NCBI GenBank assembly: GCA_905221605.1
Contig: CAJNDS010000924.1
Span: 188,001 to 252,000, forward strand
Length of the DNA stretch: 64,000 nt
Source: Symbiodinium natans
Lineage: Eukaryota > Sar > Dinophyceae > Suessiales > Symbiodiniaceae
Direction: 5' to 3'
Part shown: positions 10,193-20,264 of the stretch, one piece after another
How positions within the stretch are numbered: the stretch's first letter is position 1
Layout of the letters: each line of letters starts with the position of its first letter
The notes under the pieces: generated by a model
What the model saw: only the letters and a program-made list of their open reading frames with translations
What the model was told of the DNA's origin: nothing
The model's database searches: none
Made by a program: the position numbers and the translations under genes

Positions 10193-10258
10193 CATATATA
10201 CACATATATATGTATGCATATATATATATATGTATATACAGAGAGAGAGAGAGAGAGA
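10193..10258. repeat. TA and GA microsatellites
   Basis: A CATATATA run followed by about nine GA units. Confidence 0.9.
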
Positions 10259-10361
10259 GTGGATATGCCTATCAAGCCTGACTTCGAGGTTCAGGGTCTG
10301 TGGACACGACCGAGACACCCTAGAGCCTCTACCCCAAGCGCCTAGAGTTTTTGCTAGGGAA

Positions 10362-10470
10362 CCCAGAGACTCCAAAACCCCTTAATTAAGGAATATCCCT
10401 TAAATTATAATAGGAACCCGAATATGGTTTAAGGTATATTCCCTAATTAAGAGGTTTTGGAGCCTCTGGG
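10362..10470. mobile_element. MITE-like element, family B, full copy
   Basis: The arms are CCCAGAGACTCCAAAACC and GGTTTTGGAGCCTCTGGG, with inner arms CTTAATTAAGGAATAT and ATATTCCCTAATTAAG. It is almost a complete palindrome of about 109 bp. Confidence 0.88.
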
Positions 10471-11546
10471 AAGCTGAAGGGAAAGGGCAGATTCGTTGGG
10501 CTCATTTGTTTGGGTTAGGGTTTCGGGTTGAGGGTTCTCCCCTGAGGACCCAGATCCTTCTAGACCTCTCTGGCCGGAGTCTTCCCAAACCACCCCGCGA
10601 CAGGTCTCGCAACCCTTGAACCCTCATCAATGCCCAAGCCCCAAGCATGGAGCCCTGAACCAAGAGAACCGCACAAAGAATCCCCAATGGAAAGCAAAAG
10701 ACAACAAGCACTGCTTGACGGCTCATGGGTAATAAGCAGAATGGTTACGTGGGGCTATATTCGGTCATATGTAAATTACCTAAGCTTGTCATTGCAGTCA
10801 CCTCACATGTATCCTTGCTTGCAAGTACCCATGAACCTTCAAGTAGACCCCTTTGCCTTTATGCCTAAGGCCCTCAAAGCCTTACACACTAAACTCTCAG
10901 CACACACTAGCACGCACCTAGAAACTCTTCAGCAGTGCTTAGCCTGAAGCCCTACAGCTTCAACCCACAAGACCTACTTGGGTTTCGGGCTTAGGGTTCT
11001 AAGGGCAATCCCTGAAATTCTTAACCCACAACCTCGCAGCCTTTGCTCTACAAGGCGCGGGCATGGAGTAGGCTTCTCTGCGCCAGGACCTCATTCAATA
11101 AGTGTGCCCTCTTTGGCGGTTTCCCAAAGTAAGGGTACCTCGGTGTCCTGTTTTACACGGGATTACACCCTCATTTTTGTTAGGGGTCTGTTTAATTTCA
11201 ATGGGCATTCTTGGTAGTTTGTTCTTGCTAGTTTCTCGCGATTACAAGGGGAACAATATACGCAGTAGTTTCTCAGGCTGCGGTATTGAGGGTGCAGGGC
11301 TGTGTGTTCAGGACGTATCAGGTCCAAGGAGCCTTCCGATGCAGAAGTGCAGGGTTTGGGGTTTATGTCAGACATTGCAAACGGTGGAGGTTCAGGACCC
11401 GTGGGGTCCAATTTGTTCCAAAAAGTTGCATGAAATGCGGGTGATTTCTCTGAATCTGCAGAAGCACCTGGATACTGGGGCAGTTTCTTTGTCATAGTTG
11501 GGTAACATTTTACATTTTAAGGGTACTTAAACCCTATAAGGAGTAA

Positions 11547-11621
11547 GTACGAAGGACCTTTAGGTATAATGTGAGGTAGCCTCTTTGTTTAGTATTGGGG
11601 GCCTAGCCCGGGCTTCCCCCC
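11547..11621. repeat. Left 75-bp terminal inverted repeat of the giant element
   Basis: Begins GTACGAAGGACCTTTAGG and ends AGCCCGGGCTTCCCCCC. Its inverse complement is found without mismatch at 16684-16758. If TA is the duplicated target, the element proper starts at CGAAGGACC. Confidence 0.95.
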
Positions 11622-14600
11622 AATACTAAATCACGAGCCCGGGCCTCCCCCCAATACTAAATCACGAGCCCGGCCCTCCCCCCAATACTAAATCACGAGC
11701 CCGCGCTTCCCCCCAATACTAAATCACGAGCCCGCGCTTCCCCCCAATACTAAATCACGAGCCCGGGCTTCCCCCCAATACTAAATCACGAGCCCGGGCT
11801 CGTAATTTAGTATTGGGGGAATTTCTATTTCAAAGATTTCAAAGATTTCAAAGATTTCAAAGGTTGCAAAAGGCGAGGGAAACTCCCGGGAAGTTTCCCA
11901 AACCTTTTGCAACCTTTGAAATCTTTGAAATCTTTGAAATCTTTGAAATAGAAATTCCCCCAATACTAAATAACGAGCCCGGGCTCGTGATTTAGTATTG
12001 GGGGGAGGGCCGGGCTCGTGATTTAATACTGGGGGGAAGCCCGGGCTCGTGATTTAGTATTGGGGGGAAGGGCCGGGCTCGTGATTTAGTATTGGGGGGA
12101 AGCCCGGGCTCGTAATTTAGTATTGGGGGGAAGCCCGGGCTCGTAATTTAGTATTGGGGGAATTTCTATTTCAAAGATTTCAAAGATTTCAAAGGTTGCA
12201 AAAGGCGGGGGAAACTCCCGGGAAGTTTCCCAAACCTTTTGCAACCTTTGAAATCTTTGAAATCTTTGAAATCTTTGAAATAGAAATTCCCCCAATACTA
12301 AATTACGAGCCCAAGCTCGTGATTTAGTATTGGGGGGAAGCCCGGGCTCGTGATTTAGTATTGGGGGGAAGGGCCGGGCTCGTGATTTAGTATTGGGGGG
12401 AAGCCCGGGCTCGTAATTTAGTATTGGGTGGAAGCCCGGGCTCGTAATTTAGTATTGGGGGAATTTCTATTTCAAAGATTTCAAAAATTTCAAAGATTTC
12501 AAAGGTTGCAAAAGGCGGGGGAAACTCCCGGGAAGTTTCCCAAACCTTTTGCAACCTTTGAAATCTTTGAAATCTTTGAAATAGAAATTCCCCCAATACT
12601 AAATTACGAGCCCGGGCTCGTGATTTAGTATTGGGGGGAGCCCGGGCTCGTGATTTAGTATTGGGGGGAGGGCCGGGCTCGTGATTTAGTATTGGGGGGA
12701 AGCCCGGGCTCGTAATTTAGTATTGGGGGGAAGCCCGGGCTCGTAATTTAGTATTGGGGGAATTTCTATTTCAAAGATTTCAAAGATTTCAAAGGTTGCA
12801 AAAGGTTGCAAAAGGTTTGGGAAACTTCCCGGGAGTTTCCCCCGCCTTTTGCAACCTTTGAAATCTTTGAAATCTTTGAAATCTTTGAAATAGAAATTCC
12901 CCCAATACTAAATTACGAGCCCGGGCTCGTGATTTAGTATTGGGGGGAGGGCCGGGGCTCGTGATTTAGTATTGGGGGGAAGCCCGGGCTCGTGATTTAG
13001 TATTGGGGGGAAGCCCGGGCTCGTGATTTAGTATTGGGGGGAAGCCCGGGCCCGTAATTTAGTATTGGGGGAATTTCTATTTCAAAGATTTCAAAGATTT
13101 CAAAGGTTGCAAAAGGTTTGGAAACTTCCCGGGAGTTTCCCCCGCCTTTTGCAACCTTTGAAATCTTTGAAATCTTTGAAGTCTTTGAAATAGAAATTCC
13201 CCCAATACTAAATTACGAGCCCGGGCTCGTGATTTAGTATTGGGGGGAAGCCCGGGCTCGTGATTTAGTATTGGGGGGAAGGGCCGGGCTCGTGATTTAG
13301 TATTAGGGGGGAAGCCCGGGCTCGTAATTTAGTATTGGGTGGAAGCCCGGGCTCGTAATTTAGTATTGGGGGAATTTCTATTTCAAAGATTTCAAAGATT
13401 TCAAAGATTTCAAAGGTTGCAAAAGACGGGGGAAACTCCCGGGAAGTTTCCCAAACCTTTTGCAACCTTTGAAATCTTTGAAATCTTTGAAATCTTTGAA
13501 ATAGAAATTCCCCCAATACTAAATTACGAGCCCGGGCTCGTGATTTAGTATTGGGGGGAGGGCCGGGCTCGTGATTTAGTGTTGGGGGGAAGCCCGGGCT
13601 CGTGATTTAGTATTGGGGGGAAGCCCGTAATTTAGTATTGGGTGGAAGCCCGGGCTCGTAATTTAGTATTGGGGGAATTTCTATTTTCAAAGATTTCAAA
13701 GATTTCAAAGATTTCAAAGGTTGCAAAAGGTTTGGGAAACTTCCCGGGAGTTTCCCCCGCCTTTTGCAACCTTTGAAATCTTTGAAATCTTTGAAGTCTT
13801 TGAAATAGAAATTCCCCCAATACTAAATTACGAGCCCGGGCTCGTGATTTAGTATTGGGGGGAGGCCCGGGCTCGTGATTTAGTATTGGGGGGAGGGCCG
13901 GGCTCGTGATTTAGTATTAGGGGTGAAGCCCGGGCTCGTGATTTCGTATTGGGGGGAAGCCCGGGCTCGTGATTTAGTATGGGGGGAAGCCCGGGCTCGT
14001 GATTTAGTATTGGGGAAAGCCCGAGGGGGAATTTCTATTTCACAGCATTTCAAGATTTCAAATGTTTGCACACAGGAGATTGGGAACTTCCCGGGATTGT
14101 CCCCCTCCTTTTGCAACCTTTGAATCTTTTGAATAGAATTCCCCCATACTAAATATACTAGCCCGGGCTCGTGATTTTAGCAATTGGGGGGAATCCCGTG
14201 CTCGTGATTTAGTATTGGGGGGAGGGCCGGGCTCGTGATTTAGATTGGGGGGGAGGCCCGGGCTCGTGATTTAGTATTGGGGGGAGGGCCGGGCTCGTGA
14301 TTTAGTATTAGGGGTGAAGCCCGGGCTCGTGATTTAGTATTGGGGGGAAGCCCGGGCTCGTGATTTAGTATTGGGGGGAAGCCCGGGCTCGTGGTTTAGT
14401 ATTGGGGAAGCCCGGGGGGAATTTCTATTTCAAAGATTTCAAAGATTTCAAAGATTTCAAAGATTTCAAAGGTTGCAAAAGGTTTGGGAAACTTCCCGGG
14501 AGTTTCCCCCGCCTTTTGCAACCTTTGAAATCTTTGAAATCTTTGAAATCTTTGAAATAAAAATTCCCCCAATACTAAATTACGAGCCCGGGCTCGTGAT

Positions 14601-16683
14601 TTAGAATTGGGGGGAAGCCCGGGCTCGTGATTTAGTATTGGGGGGAAGGGCCGGGCTCGTGATTTAGTATTGGGGGGAGGCCCGGGCTCGTGATTTAGTG
14701 TTGGGGGGAAGCCCGGGCTCGTGATTTAGTGTTGGGGGGAAGCCCGGGCTCGTGATTTAGTATTGGGGGGAAGCCCGGGCTCGTAATTTAGTATTGGGGG
14801 AATTTCTATTTCAAAGATTTCAAAGATTTCAAAGGTTGCAAAAGGCGGGGAAACTGCCGGGAATTTCCCCCGCCTTTTGCAACCTTTGAAATCTTTGAAA
14901 TCTTTGAAATAGAAATTCCCCCAATGCTAAATTACGAGCCCGGGCTCGTGATCTAGTATTGGGGGGAAGCCCGGGCTCGTGATTTAGTATTGGGGGGAAG
15001 GGCCGGGCTCGTGATTTAGTATTGGGGGGAAGCGCGGGCTCGTGATTTAGTATTGGGGGGAGGGCCGGGCTCGTGATTTAATATTGGGGAGGCCCGGGGG
15101 GAATTTCTATTTCAAAGATTTCAATCATTTCAAAGATTTCAATGGTTGCAAAAGGCGGGGGAAACTCCCGGGAAGTTTCCCAAACCTTTTGCAACCTTTG
15201 AAATCTTTGAAATCTTTGAAATCTTTGAAATAGAAATTCCCCCAATACTTTTTTACGAGCCCGGGCTCGTGATTTAGTATTGGGGGGAAGCCCGGCTCGT
15301 GATTTAGTATTGGGGGGAGGGCCGGGCTCGTGATTTAGTATTGGGGAGAGGCCCGGGCTCGTGATTTAGTATTGGGGGGAGGGCCGGGCTCGTGATTTAG
15401 TATTAGGGGTGAAGCCCGGGCTCGTGATTTAGTATTGGGGGGAAGCCCGGGCTCGTGATTTAGTATTGGGGGGAAGCCCGGGCTCGTGGTTTAGTATTGG
15501 GGAAGCCCGGCGGGAATTTCTATTTCAAAGATTTCAAAGATTTCAAAGATTTCAAAGGTTGCAAAAGGTTTGGGAAACTTCCCGGGAGTTTCCCCCGCCT
15601 TTTGCAACCTTTGAAATCTTTGAAATCTTTGAAATCTTTGAAATAGAAATTCCCCCAATACTAAATTACGAGCCCGGGCTCGTGATTTAGTATTGGGGGG
15701 AGGCCCGGGCTCGTGATTTAGTATTTGGGGGAGGGCCGGGCTCGTGATTTAGTATTGGGGGGAGGCCCGGGCTCGTGATTTAGTATTGGGGGGAGGGCCG
15801 GGCTCGTGATTTAGTATTAGGGGTGAAGCCCGGGCTCGTGATTTCGTATTGGGGGGAAGCCCGGGCTCGTGATTTAGTATTGGGGGGAAGCCCGGGCTCG
15901 TGGTTTAGTATTGGGGAAGCCCGGGGGAATTTCTATTTCAAAGATTTCAAAGATTTCAAAGGTTGCAAAAGGTTTGGGAAACTTCCCGGTTGCAACCTTT
16001 GAAATCTTTGAAATCTTTGAAATATCTGAAATAGAAATTCCACCAATACTAAATTACGAGCCCGGGCTCGTGATTTAGTATTGGGGGGAAGCCCGGGCTC
16101 GTGATTTAGTATTGGGGGGAGGGCCGGGCTCGTGATTTAGTATTGGGGGGAGGCCCGGGCTCGTGATTTAGTATTGGGGGGAGGGCCGGGCTCGTGATTT
16201 AGTATTGGGGGGAGGCCCGGGCTCGTGATTTAGTATTGGGGGGAGGGCCGGGCTCGTGATTTAGTATTAGGGGTGAAGCCCGGGCTCCTGATTTAGTATT
16301 GGGGGGAAGCCCGGGCTCGTGATTTAGTATTGGGGGGAAGCCCGGGCTCGTGGTTTAGTATTGGGGAAGCCCGGGGGGAATTTCTATTTCAAAGATTTCA
16401 AAGATTTCAAAGATTTCAAAGATTTCAAAGGTTGCAAAAGGTTTGGGAAACTTCCCGGGAGTTTCCCCCGCCTTTTGCAACCTTTGAAATCTTTGAAATC
16501 TTTGAAATAGAAATTCCCCCAATACTAAATTACGAGCCCGGGCTCGTGATTTAGTATTGGGGTGAAGCCCGGGCTCGTGATTTAGTATTGGGGGGAAGCG
16601 CGGGCTCGTGATTTAGTATTGGGGGGGAGGGCCGGGCTCGTGATTTAGTATTGGGGGGAGGCCCGGGCTCGTGATTCAGTATT

Positions 16684-16758
16684 GGGGGGAAGCCCGGGCT
16701 AGGCCCCCAATACTAAACAAAGAGGCTACCTCACATTATACCTAAAGGTCCTTCGTAC
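16684..16758. repeat. Right 75-bp terminal inverted repeat of the giant element
   Basis: Exact inverse complement of 11547-11621, ending CCTAAAGGTCCTTCGTAC. A further short copy of the end word (AGTACGAAG) lies just outside at about 16780. Confidence 0.95.
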
Positions 16759-16849
16759 ATCAAAGGCCTATACTTAACAAGTACGAAGTGCACTGATCCT
16801 CCAAGTTGGTCTTTCTTCGGTTCAGAGGGCTTTTTGAAGAACTCAAGTC

Positions 16850-16912
16850 GGGTTTAGGGTTTAGGGTTTAGGGTTTAGGGTTAGGGTTTAGGGCCTGGGT
16901 TTAGGGTTTAGG
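16850..16912 (+). repeat. TTTAGGG tract
   Basis: About eight heptamers, interrupted once by GGGCCTGGG. Confidence 0.93.
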
Positions 16913-17369
16913 GCCTGGTTCCGTGGTTGTAGGGTATTTTGGACTCAGAGGTGTTGCATGGTCTATGTGCATTTGTCGGGCTCTGGGCTTTAGGATATCT
17001 CTGGCACGGTGGTACAGCCGCTGAACCTTCCGAGGCCTTGAGAGCAGCGGCTAAACCTATGAACCCCAACATTCAAGGGATTAAGGCTAAGGATCCCCTG
17101 AATATACTCCTGATATGGCTCTTACTTCCTGAAGGACCTGTAAGAAAAGGATCCCCAAGACCCAAGAAGTGCAACTTTAAGGGAGGTTTAAAATTTAAAA
17201 AAGACAAAAGCCTAGAAACATATGCCCCATAGCCCTATGAACCTATGAGCCACATCACTGCTCTAAGCCCTATTAACCCTATAAACCGTATAAACCCTGC
17301 AAACCCTATGATAAACCTATACAAACCGATGAGCCCCTTTACCAACCCTGTACAACCTATAAATACCTG

Positions 17370-17509
17370 TACACGGAGGGGCCCCCTTACTATACTTCTG
17401 CTCAGGGACTTATGCCCTAATTTAGGATCCCGACAACCTAATTTAATGTTCTTATAACTCTACTTATAACCCTAAACCCTAAACCCTAAACCCTAAACCC
17501 CTCCTTGTA
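17370..17509. mobile_element. MITE-like element, family E, interrupted by a CCCTAAA tract
   Basis: The left arm is TACACGGAGGGGCCCCCTTA. The right arm is reduced to CCCCTCCTTGTA because about four CCCTAAA units (17468-17499) replace the expected GGGGG portion. TA flanks both ends. Intact relatives lie at 41984, 55211 and 60491. Confidence 0.85.
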
Positions 17510-17596
17510 CGACCTATAACACCCTATAAAGCCTGGACCCTCAGCTCGAGCTCTGAGCCCCGAACACCCCGCAGTCTCGAGCTCCCCGACTGCCCG

Positions 17597-17642
17597 AGGG
17601 TTTAGGGTTTAGGGTGTAGGGTTTAGGGTTTAGGGTTTAGGG
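17597..17642 (+). repeat. TTTAGGG tract
   Basis: About six heptamers with one GTGTAGGG variant. Confidence 0.92.
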
Positions 17643-17697
17643 CAATTCCCAAACAGGGGGGCTTAGGGTTGAGGGTTCAGGGTTTAGAGCTTAGGGT

Positions 17698-17790
17698 CGT
17701 TTTGTATGTCACACGACTTCGTTTTGGATGTCGTGCATGTGGGCTCTGGAATCTTACGTATGCTTGGAGTTCATGTGGGGCCTCAGTCAT
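17698..17790 (+). repeat. Dispersed 92-bp repeat, copy 1
   Basis: Similar along its whole length to 27901-27991, with shared words such as GTATGCTTGGAG and CATGTGGGGC. Both copies are open in the same frame and give the related peptides CGLWNLTYAWSSCGASV and CGLWHLKYAWSACGASV. By eye about nine of the differences change an amino acid and three do not, so coding constraint is not evident. Confidence 0.8.
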
Positions 17791-17895
17791 TACAGCGTGG
17801 GGTCGACATGAACTGGCTCTCAAGCCAAGTTGCAAAGGGGTTTTAGGATTTAGGGGTTCCCCCTAGTGCCCTAGTGTACCCCCCGAAATGCTAGA

Positions 17896-18012
17896 CTAGG
17901 CTGCCCAGTAGTACCCTTATTCCCTTTTTGGGGGGGGGTCTAGGTTCCCTTATAAACCCCTTTAAGCAAAAAAGGGGCACCCTTTTTAAGCCTAGGTTAC
18001 CGGGCAGCCTAG
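17896..18012. mobile_element. MITE-like element, family C
   Basis: The arms are CTAGGCTGCCCAGTAGTACC and GGTTACCGGGCAGCCTAG, with the interior words GGTTCCCTTATAAACCCCTT and AAGCAAAAAAGGGGCACC. Confidence 0.85.
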
Positions 18013-18059
18013 TATATGGTCCCTATGTCGGGGAACCCTGAGAAAAGATGATTGCCCAG

Positions 18060-18122
18060 GATTTCAATGAGTTCTTCGACTTCCTGCGCCCACGAGCACG
18101 TTTTGCCCCGGTACACAGCAGG
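18060..18122 (+). CDS. Exon-like island with an EF-hand-like helix
   Basis: Behind the acceptor-like TTGCCCAG the frame reads DFNEFFDFLRPRARFAPVHS. The DFNEFFDFL stretch resembles the end of an EF-hand loop and its exit helix. No full loop is present, so this is suggestive only. Confidence 0.3.
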
Positions 18123-18134
18123 GGGCCGTCTGTT

Positions 18135-18228
18135 TTAGGGTTTAGGGTTTAGGGTTTATAGGGTTTAGGGTTTCGGGTTCCGGGTTTAGGGTTAAGGGTT
18201 TAGGGTTTAGGGTTTAGGGTTTAGGGTT
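18135..18228 (+). repeat. TTTAGGG tract
   Basis: About 12 heptamers with TTTATAGGG and TTTCGGG variants. Confidence 0.93.
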
Positions 18229-18736
18229 GCGTTGTGCTGAGTGTCCCCTGAAGCTGACTGCTTAGCCTTGAGTTGGGGTTTTGGGGGTGGCAGGGTTTTT
18301 CAGGGGATTTCTCGGCTTAGAGGGGGTGATTTAGGGATTTGGGGCTGTAGGGGGTTGGGCTCCAAGACTTTGGGGTCTGGGCTCCAAGGAAGGCTTTTGC
18401 TGGTGGCGTTGGTGAGTGAAATTGACCAGCAGCGGGCCATCGGGGATTGAGCACGTAGGATGTAGGCATTTCCCAAACCCCTAAACCCTAAACCCTCAAT
18501 ATGGTACGCTTGAGATCTGTCTTGGGGCTCCTTAAGGCCCTGGTGTTAGTTGCTCGCGAGGGACCGCGGCCCTCAGGGTCCTTGTACCTATATGGTAAAA
18601 GGGGGGTGAGGGTTCCCCATGATTCCTGGGTTTTGGAGCACTATACTTTAATACTTTTTATGGTTCTGGGTTCCTATTTGAGTTACTTATACCTAAAACG
18701 TATACACTTTTTTGCCAGGGTCTACTCCAAAGGTGG

Positions 18737-18843
18737 GGTTCTTCGTAGGGAATGAGGGATTTAGGACCTTATATCCCCGTTACACATACCCTTTATAAGG
18801 GAATACGGGGGTACCTCATTCCCTCATTCCCTACGAACACCAG
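18737..18843. mobile_element. MITE-like element, family I
   Basis: The arms are GTTCTTCGTAGGGAATGAGG and CCTCATTCCCTACGAACAC, inverted repeats. The interior CATACCCTTTATAAGGG is shared with 34935. Confidence 0.82.
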
Positions 18844-18913
18844 GAATATGTACTTGGGCCCTAAAGCTACTAGCTAGAAACCGAAAAGGCCATAAACCAG
18901 CAGCCCTTTTTGA

Positions 18914-18974
18914 GGGTTTAGGGTTTAGGGTTTAGGGTTTAGGGTTTAGGGTTTAGGGTTTAGGGTTTAGGGTT
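18914..18974 (+). repeat. TTTAGGG tract
   Basis: About nine perfect heptamers. Confidence 0.96.
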
Positions 18975-18976
18975 CC

Positions 18977-19098
18977 ATGCCCAAGTCTCCTCGTGTGCTT
19001 GCTGCCAAAGAAACACGCCAGACCTCTGTTTTGAGTCACGCGAATCCCTACCTTTCGCTTGAGCCTCCTCTGGAACCTTCGAACCTGGTGACTGAAGG
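18977..19098 (+). CDS. Exon-like island starting with ATG, about 41 codons
   Basis: Directly after a TTTAGGG tract the frame reads MPKSPRVLAAKETRQTSVLS, then HANPYLSLEPPLEPSNLVTE, and enters the next TTTAGGG tract. It is protein-like and open from one tract to the other. The ATG is in a plausible position, but no upstream signal is known. No family is recognised. Confidence 0.35.
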
Positions 19099-19157
19099 GT
19101 TTAGGGTTTAGGGTTTAGGGTTCAGGGTGTAGGGTTTAGGGTTTAGGGTTTAGGGTT
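19097..19157 (+). repeat. TTTAGGG tract
   Basis: About nine heptamers with TTCAGGG and TGTAGGG variants. Confidence 0.94.
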
Positions 19158-19408
19158 GAAGCCTTGGCAGGTTCCTTTACAGGCAGCGCGACGGCTTCTC
19201 GAAACAGGAGGCGCCAGATGTGCCGGAGTTTGAGATGCACTAGGCACATTCCACCCAAAGGTCCATAGGACTGCAGAGGCTTCACAACTTTACTAAAGCC
19301 CATCACAAACCCCAGCGCAGGCCTTAAACCCAAAACTGGACAAGGACTTGTACAGGTTCTGCCGTGATCAATGAACACCGGGAAGCAGTCCACGGTCACA
19401 GCTCAGCA

Positions 19409-19498
19409 ACCCTAAACCCTAAACCCTAAACCCTAAACCCTAAACCCTAAACCCTAAACCCTAAACCCTAAACCCTAAACCCTAAACCCTAAACCCTA
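19409..19498 (-). repeat. CCCTAAA tract
   Basis: About 13 perfect heptamers. Confidence 0.97.
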
Positions 19499-19621
19499 CT
19501 CAGCAGCACCATCTGCAGCAACTTTTGGGCTTACCTACGGTTTCCAAGCTAGGGGGGATCGGCCTGGACAACTGCCTGGCCTCCGCGCGAACAATACCCT
19601 ACAAGCAGCCGCTGTGCACAG

Positions 19622-19680
19622 GTGGAGCACTTCCGAAAGGGCTTCAGTGACTACGACGCGGACCTCCATGGGATTTCTAG
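19622..19680 (+). CDS. Exon-like island
   Basis: Behind GTGCACAG the frame reads VEHFRKGFSDYDADLHGISR. The alternation of charged and aromatic residues is protein-like. The family is not recognised. Confidence 0.35.
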
Positions 19681-19681
19681 A

Positions 19682-19793
19682 ACCCAAACCCTAAGCCCTA
19701 AACCCCAGACCCCAACCCCCAAACCCTAAACCCTAAACCCCAAACCCTAAACCCTAAACCCTAAACCCCAAACCCTAAACCCTAAACCCTGAA
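19682..19793 (-). repeat. CCCTAAA tract
   Basis: About 16 units; CCCCAAA and CCCAGA variants are interspersed. Confidence 0.94.
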
Positions 19794-19867
19794 TTGTTTG
19801 TAGGGCTTCAGGTTCGAGGGGCCCATGTGGCGATTCGGCTCCTTCAGCCACAGATAGTATATCCAAA

Positions 19868-20026
19868 GAGGCCGATATCCCTTAGTTAAGGAACATACCG
19901 AAATAGGGTTTAGGGTTTAGGGTTTAGGGTTTAGGGTTTAGGGCATACTTGGGCCTTAAAGTACTTGCTGTATAGGGAATATGGGGCCCAAGTATATACT
20001 AATTAGGTACATGGACCCTTAGGGTT
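19868..20026. mobile_element. Two half MITEs joined by a TTTAGGG tract
   Basis: A family B left arm (AAAGAGGCC ... CTTAGTTAAGGAACATACC, 19868-19905) stops at a TTTAGGG tract (19908-19943). After the tract a family L element (ACTTGGGCCTTAAAG ... TAGGTACATGGACCCTTAGG) begins without its left end. Confidence 0.75.
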
Positions 20027-20051
20027 AGTTAAGGTATTTTCCTTAAATCTT

Positions 20052-20168
20052 ACCAGAGATCCCTTTGTTTGACAAAGGGCTTGTGCGTGAAATGATTTTT
20101 GGGATCCTTAATGTGCGATTCAAGGTTCCTTCATGCCCTTAACAAAAGGGCTTGTACCTGAAATTATA
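20052..20168. mobile_element. MITE-like element, family B variant
   Basis: The core GTGAAATGATTTTTGGGATC and GATTCAAGGT match the centre of family B, but the arms are replaced by two hairpins, CCCTTTGTTTGACAAAGGG and GCCCTTAACAAAAGGGC. The word AAAGGGCTTGT(G/A)C is repeated on both sides. Confidence 0.6.
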
Positions 20169-20169
20169 T

Positions 20170-20202
20170 ATGGGGGCTTTCCGAAATTAGGGGGTGCCTT
20201 AT
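20170..20202. mobile_element. MITE-like element, family F, left part (split by the LINE)
   Basis: ATGGGGGCTTTCCGAAATTA is the terminal arm of family F. It ends at the target duplication AGGGGGTGCCTTAT (20189-20202). The rest of the same element continues at 24644-24737. Confidence 0.85.
20189..20202. repeat. LINE target-site duplication, left
   Basis: AGGGGGTGCCTTAT, identical to 24644-24657. The host MITE has this word once. Confidence 0.9.
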
Positions 20203-20264
20203 GTGAAGGAACTGGCGCATTAGCCAAGCATGGAGAACCCTTTCCGGAAGAGTCAGCAGAGGCG

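Larger units (their letters stand above)
11547..16758. mobile_element. Giant palindromic element: TIRs, 31-bp satellite and 14 hairpins
   Basis: A 5,212-bp unit bounded by perfect 75-bp terminal inverted repeats that begin at a TA dinucleotide. The interior is made of about a hundred copies of a 31-bp unit (GATTTAGTATTGGGGGGAAG then CCCGGGCTCGT, with a GGGCCGGGCTCGT variant) and 14 long hairpins. The hairpins start near 11815, 12156, 12457, 12756, 13067, 13368, 13671, 14025, 14415, 14796, 15097, 15510, 15923 and 16374. Each runs from GGGGGAATTTCTATTTC through ATTTCAAAG repeats to a CCCGGG centre and back. The first 31-bp units (about 11616-11795) are in inverse orientation. The inner part of the TIR (TTTAGTATTGGGGG, then AGCCCGGGCT) is itself the seed of the 31-bp unit. 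Open frames of about 60-80 codons (FQRFQRFQRLQK) are by-products of the hairpins and read almost alike on both strands. No transposase is encoded. Confidence 0.9.

Noticed and set aside
10630-10947. 105-codon frame starting with ATG
   Set aside because: No domain, low-complexity Pro/Ser/His composition; kept out for lack of support.
11781-16554. Repeated frames MGEFLFQRFQRFQRFQRLQK on both strands
   Set aside because: They arise from the palindromic hairpins; the same peptide appears on both strands because the arms are inverse complements.
11616-16683. CRISPR-like array of 31-bp repeats
   Set aside because: The units are contiguous, with no unique spacers, hairpins recur between blocks, no cas genes are present, and the context is eukaryotic.
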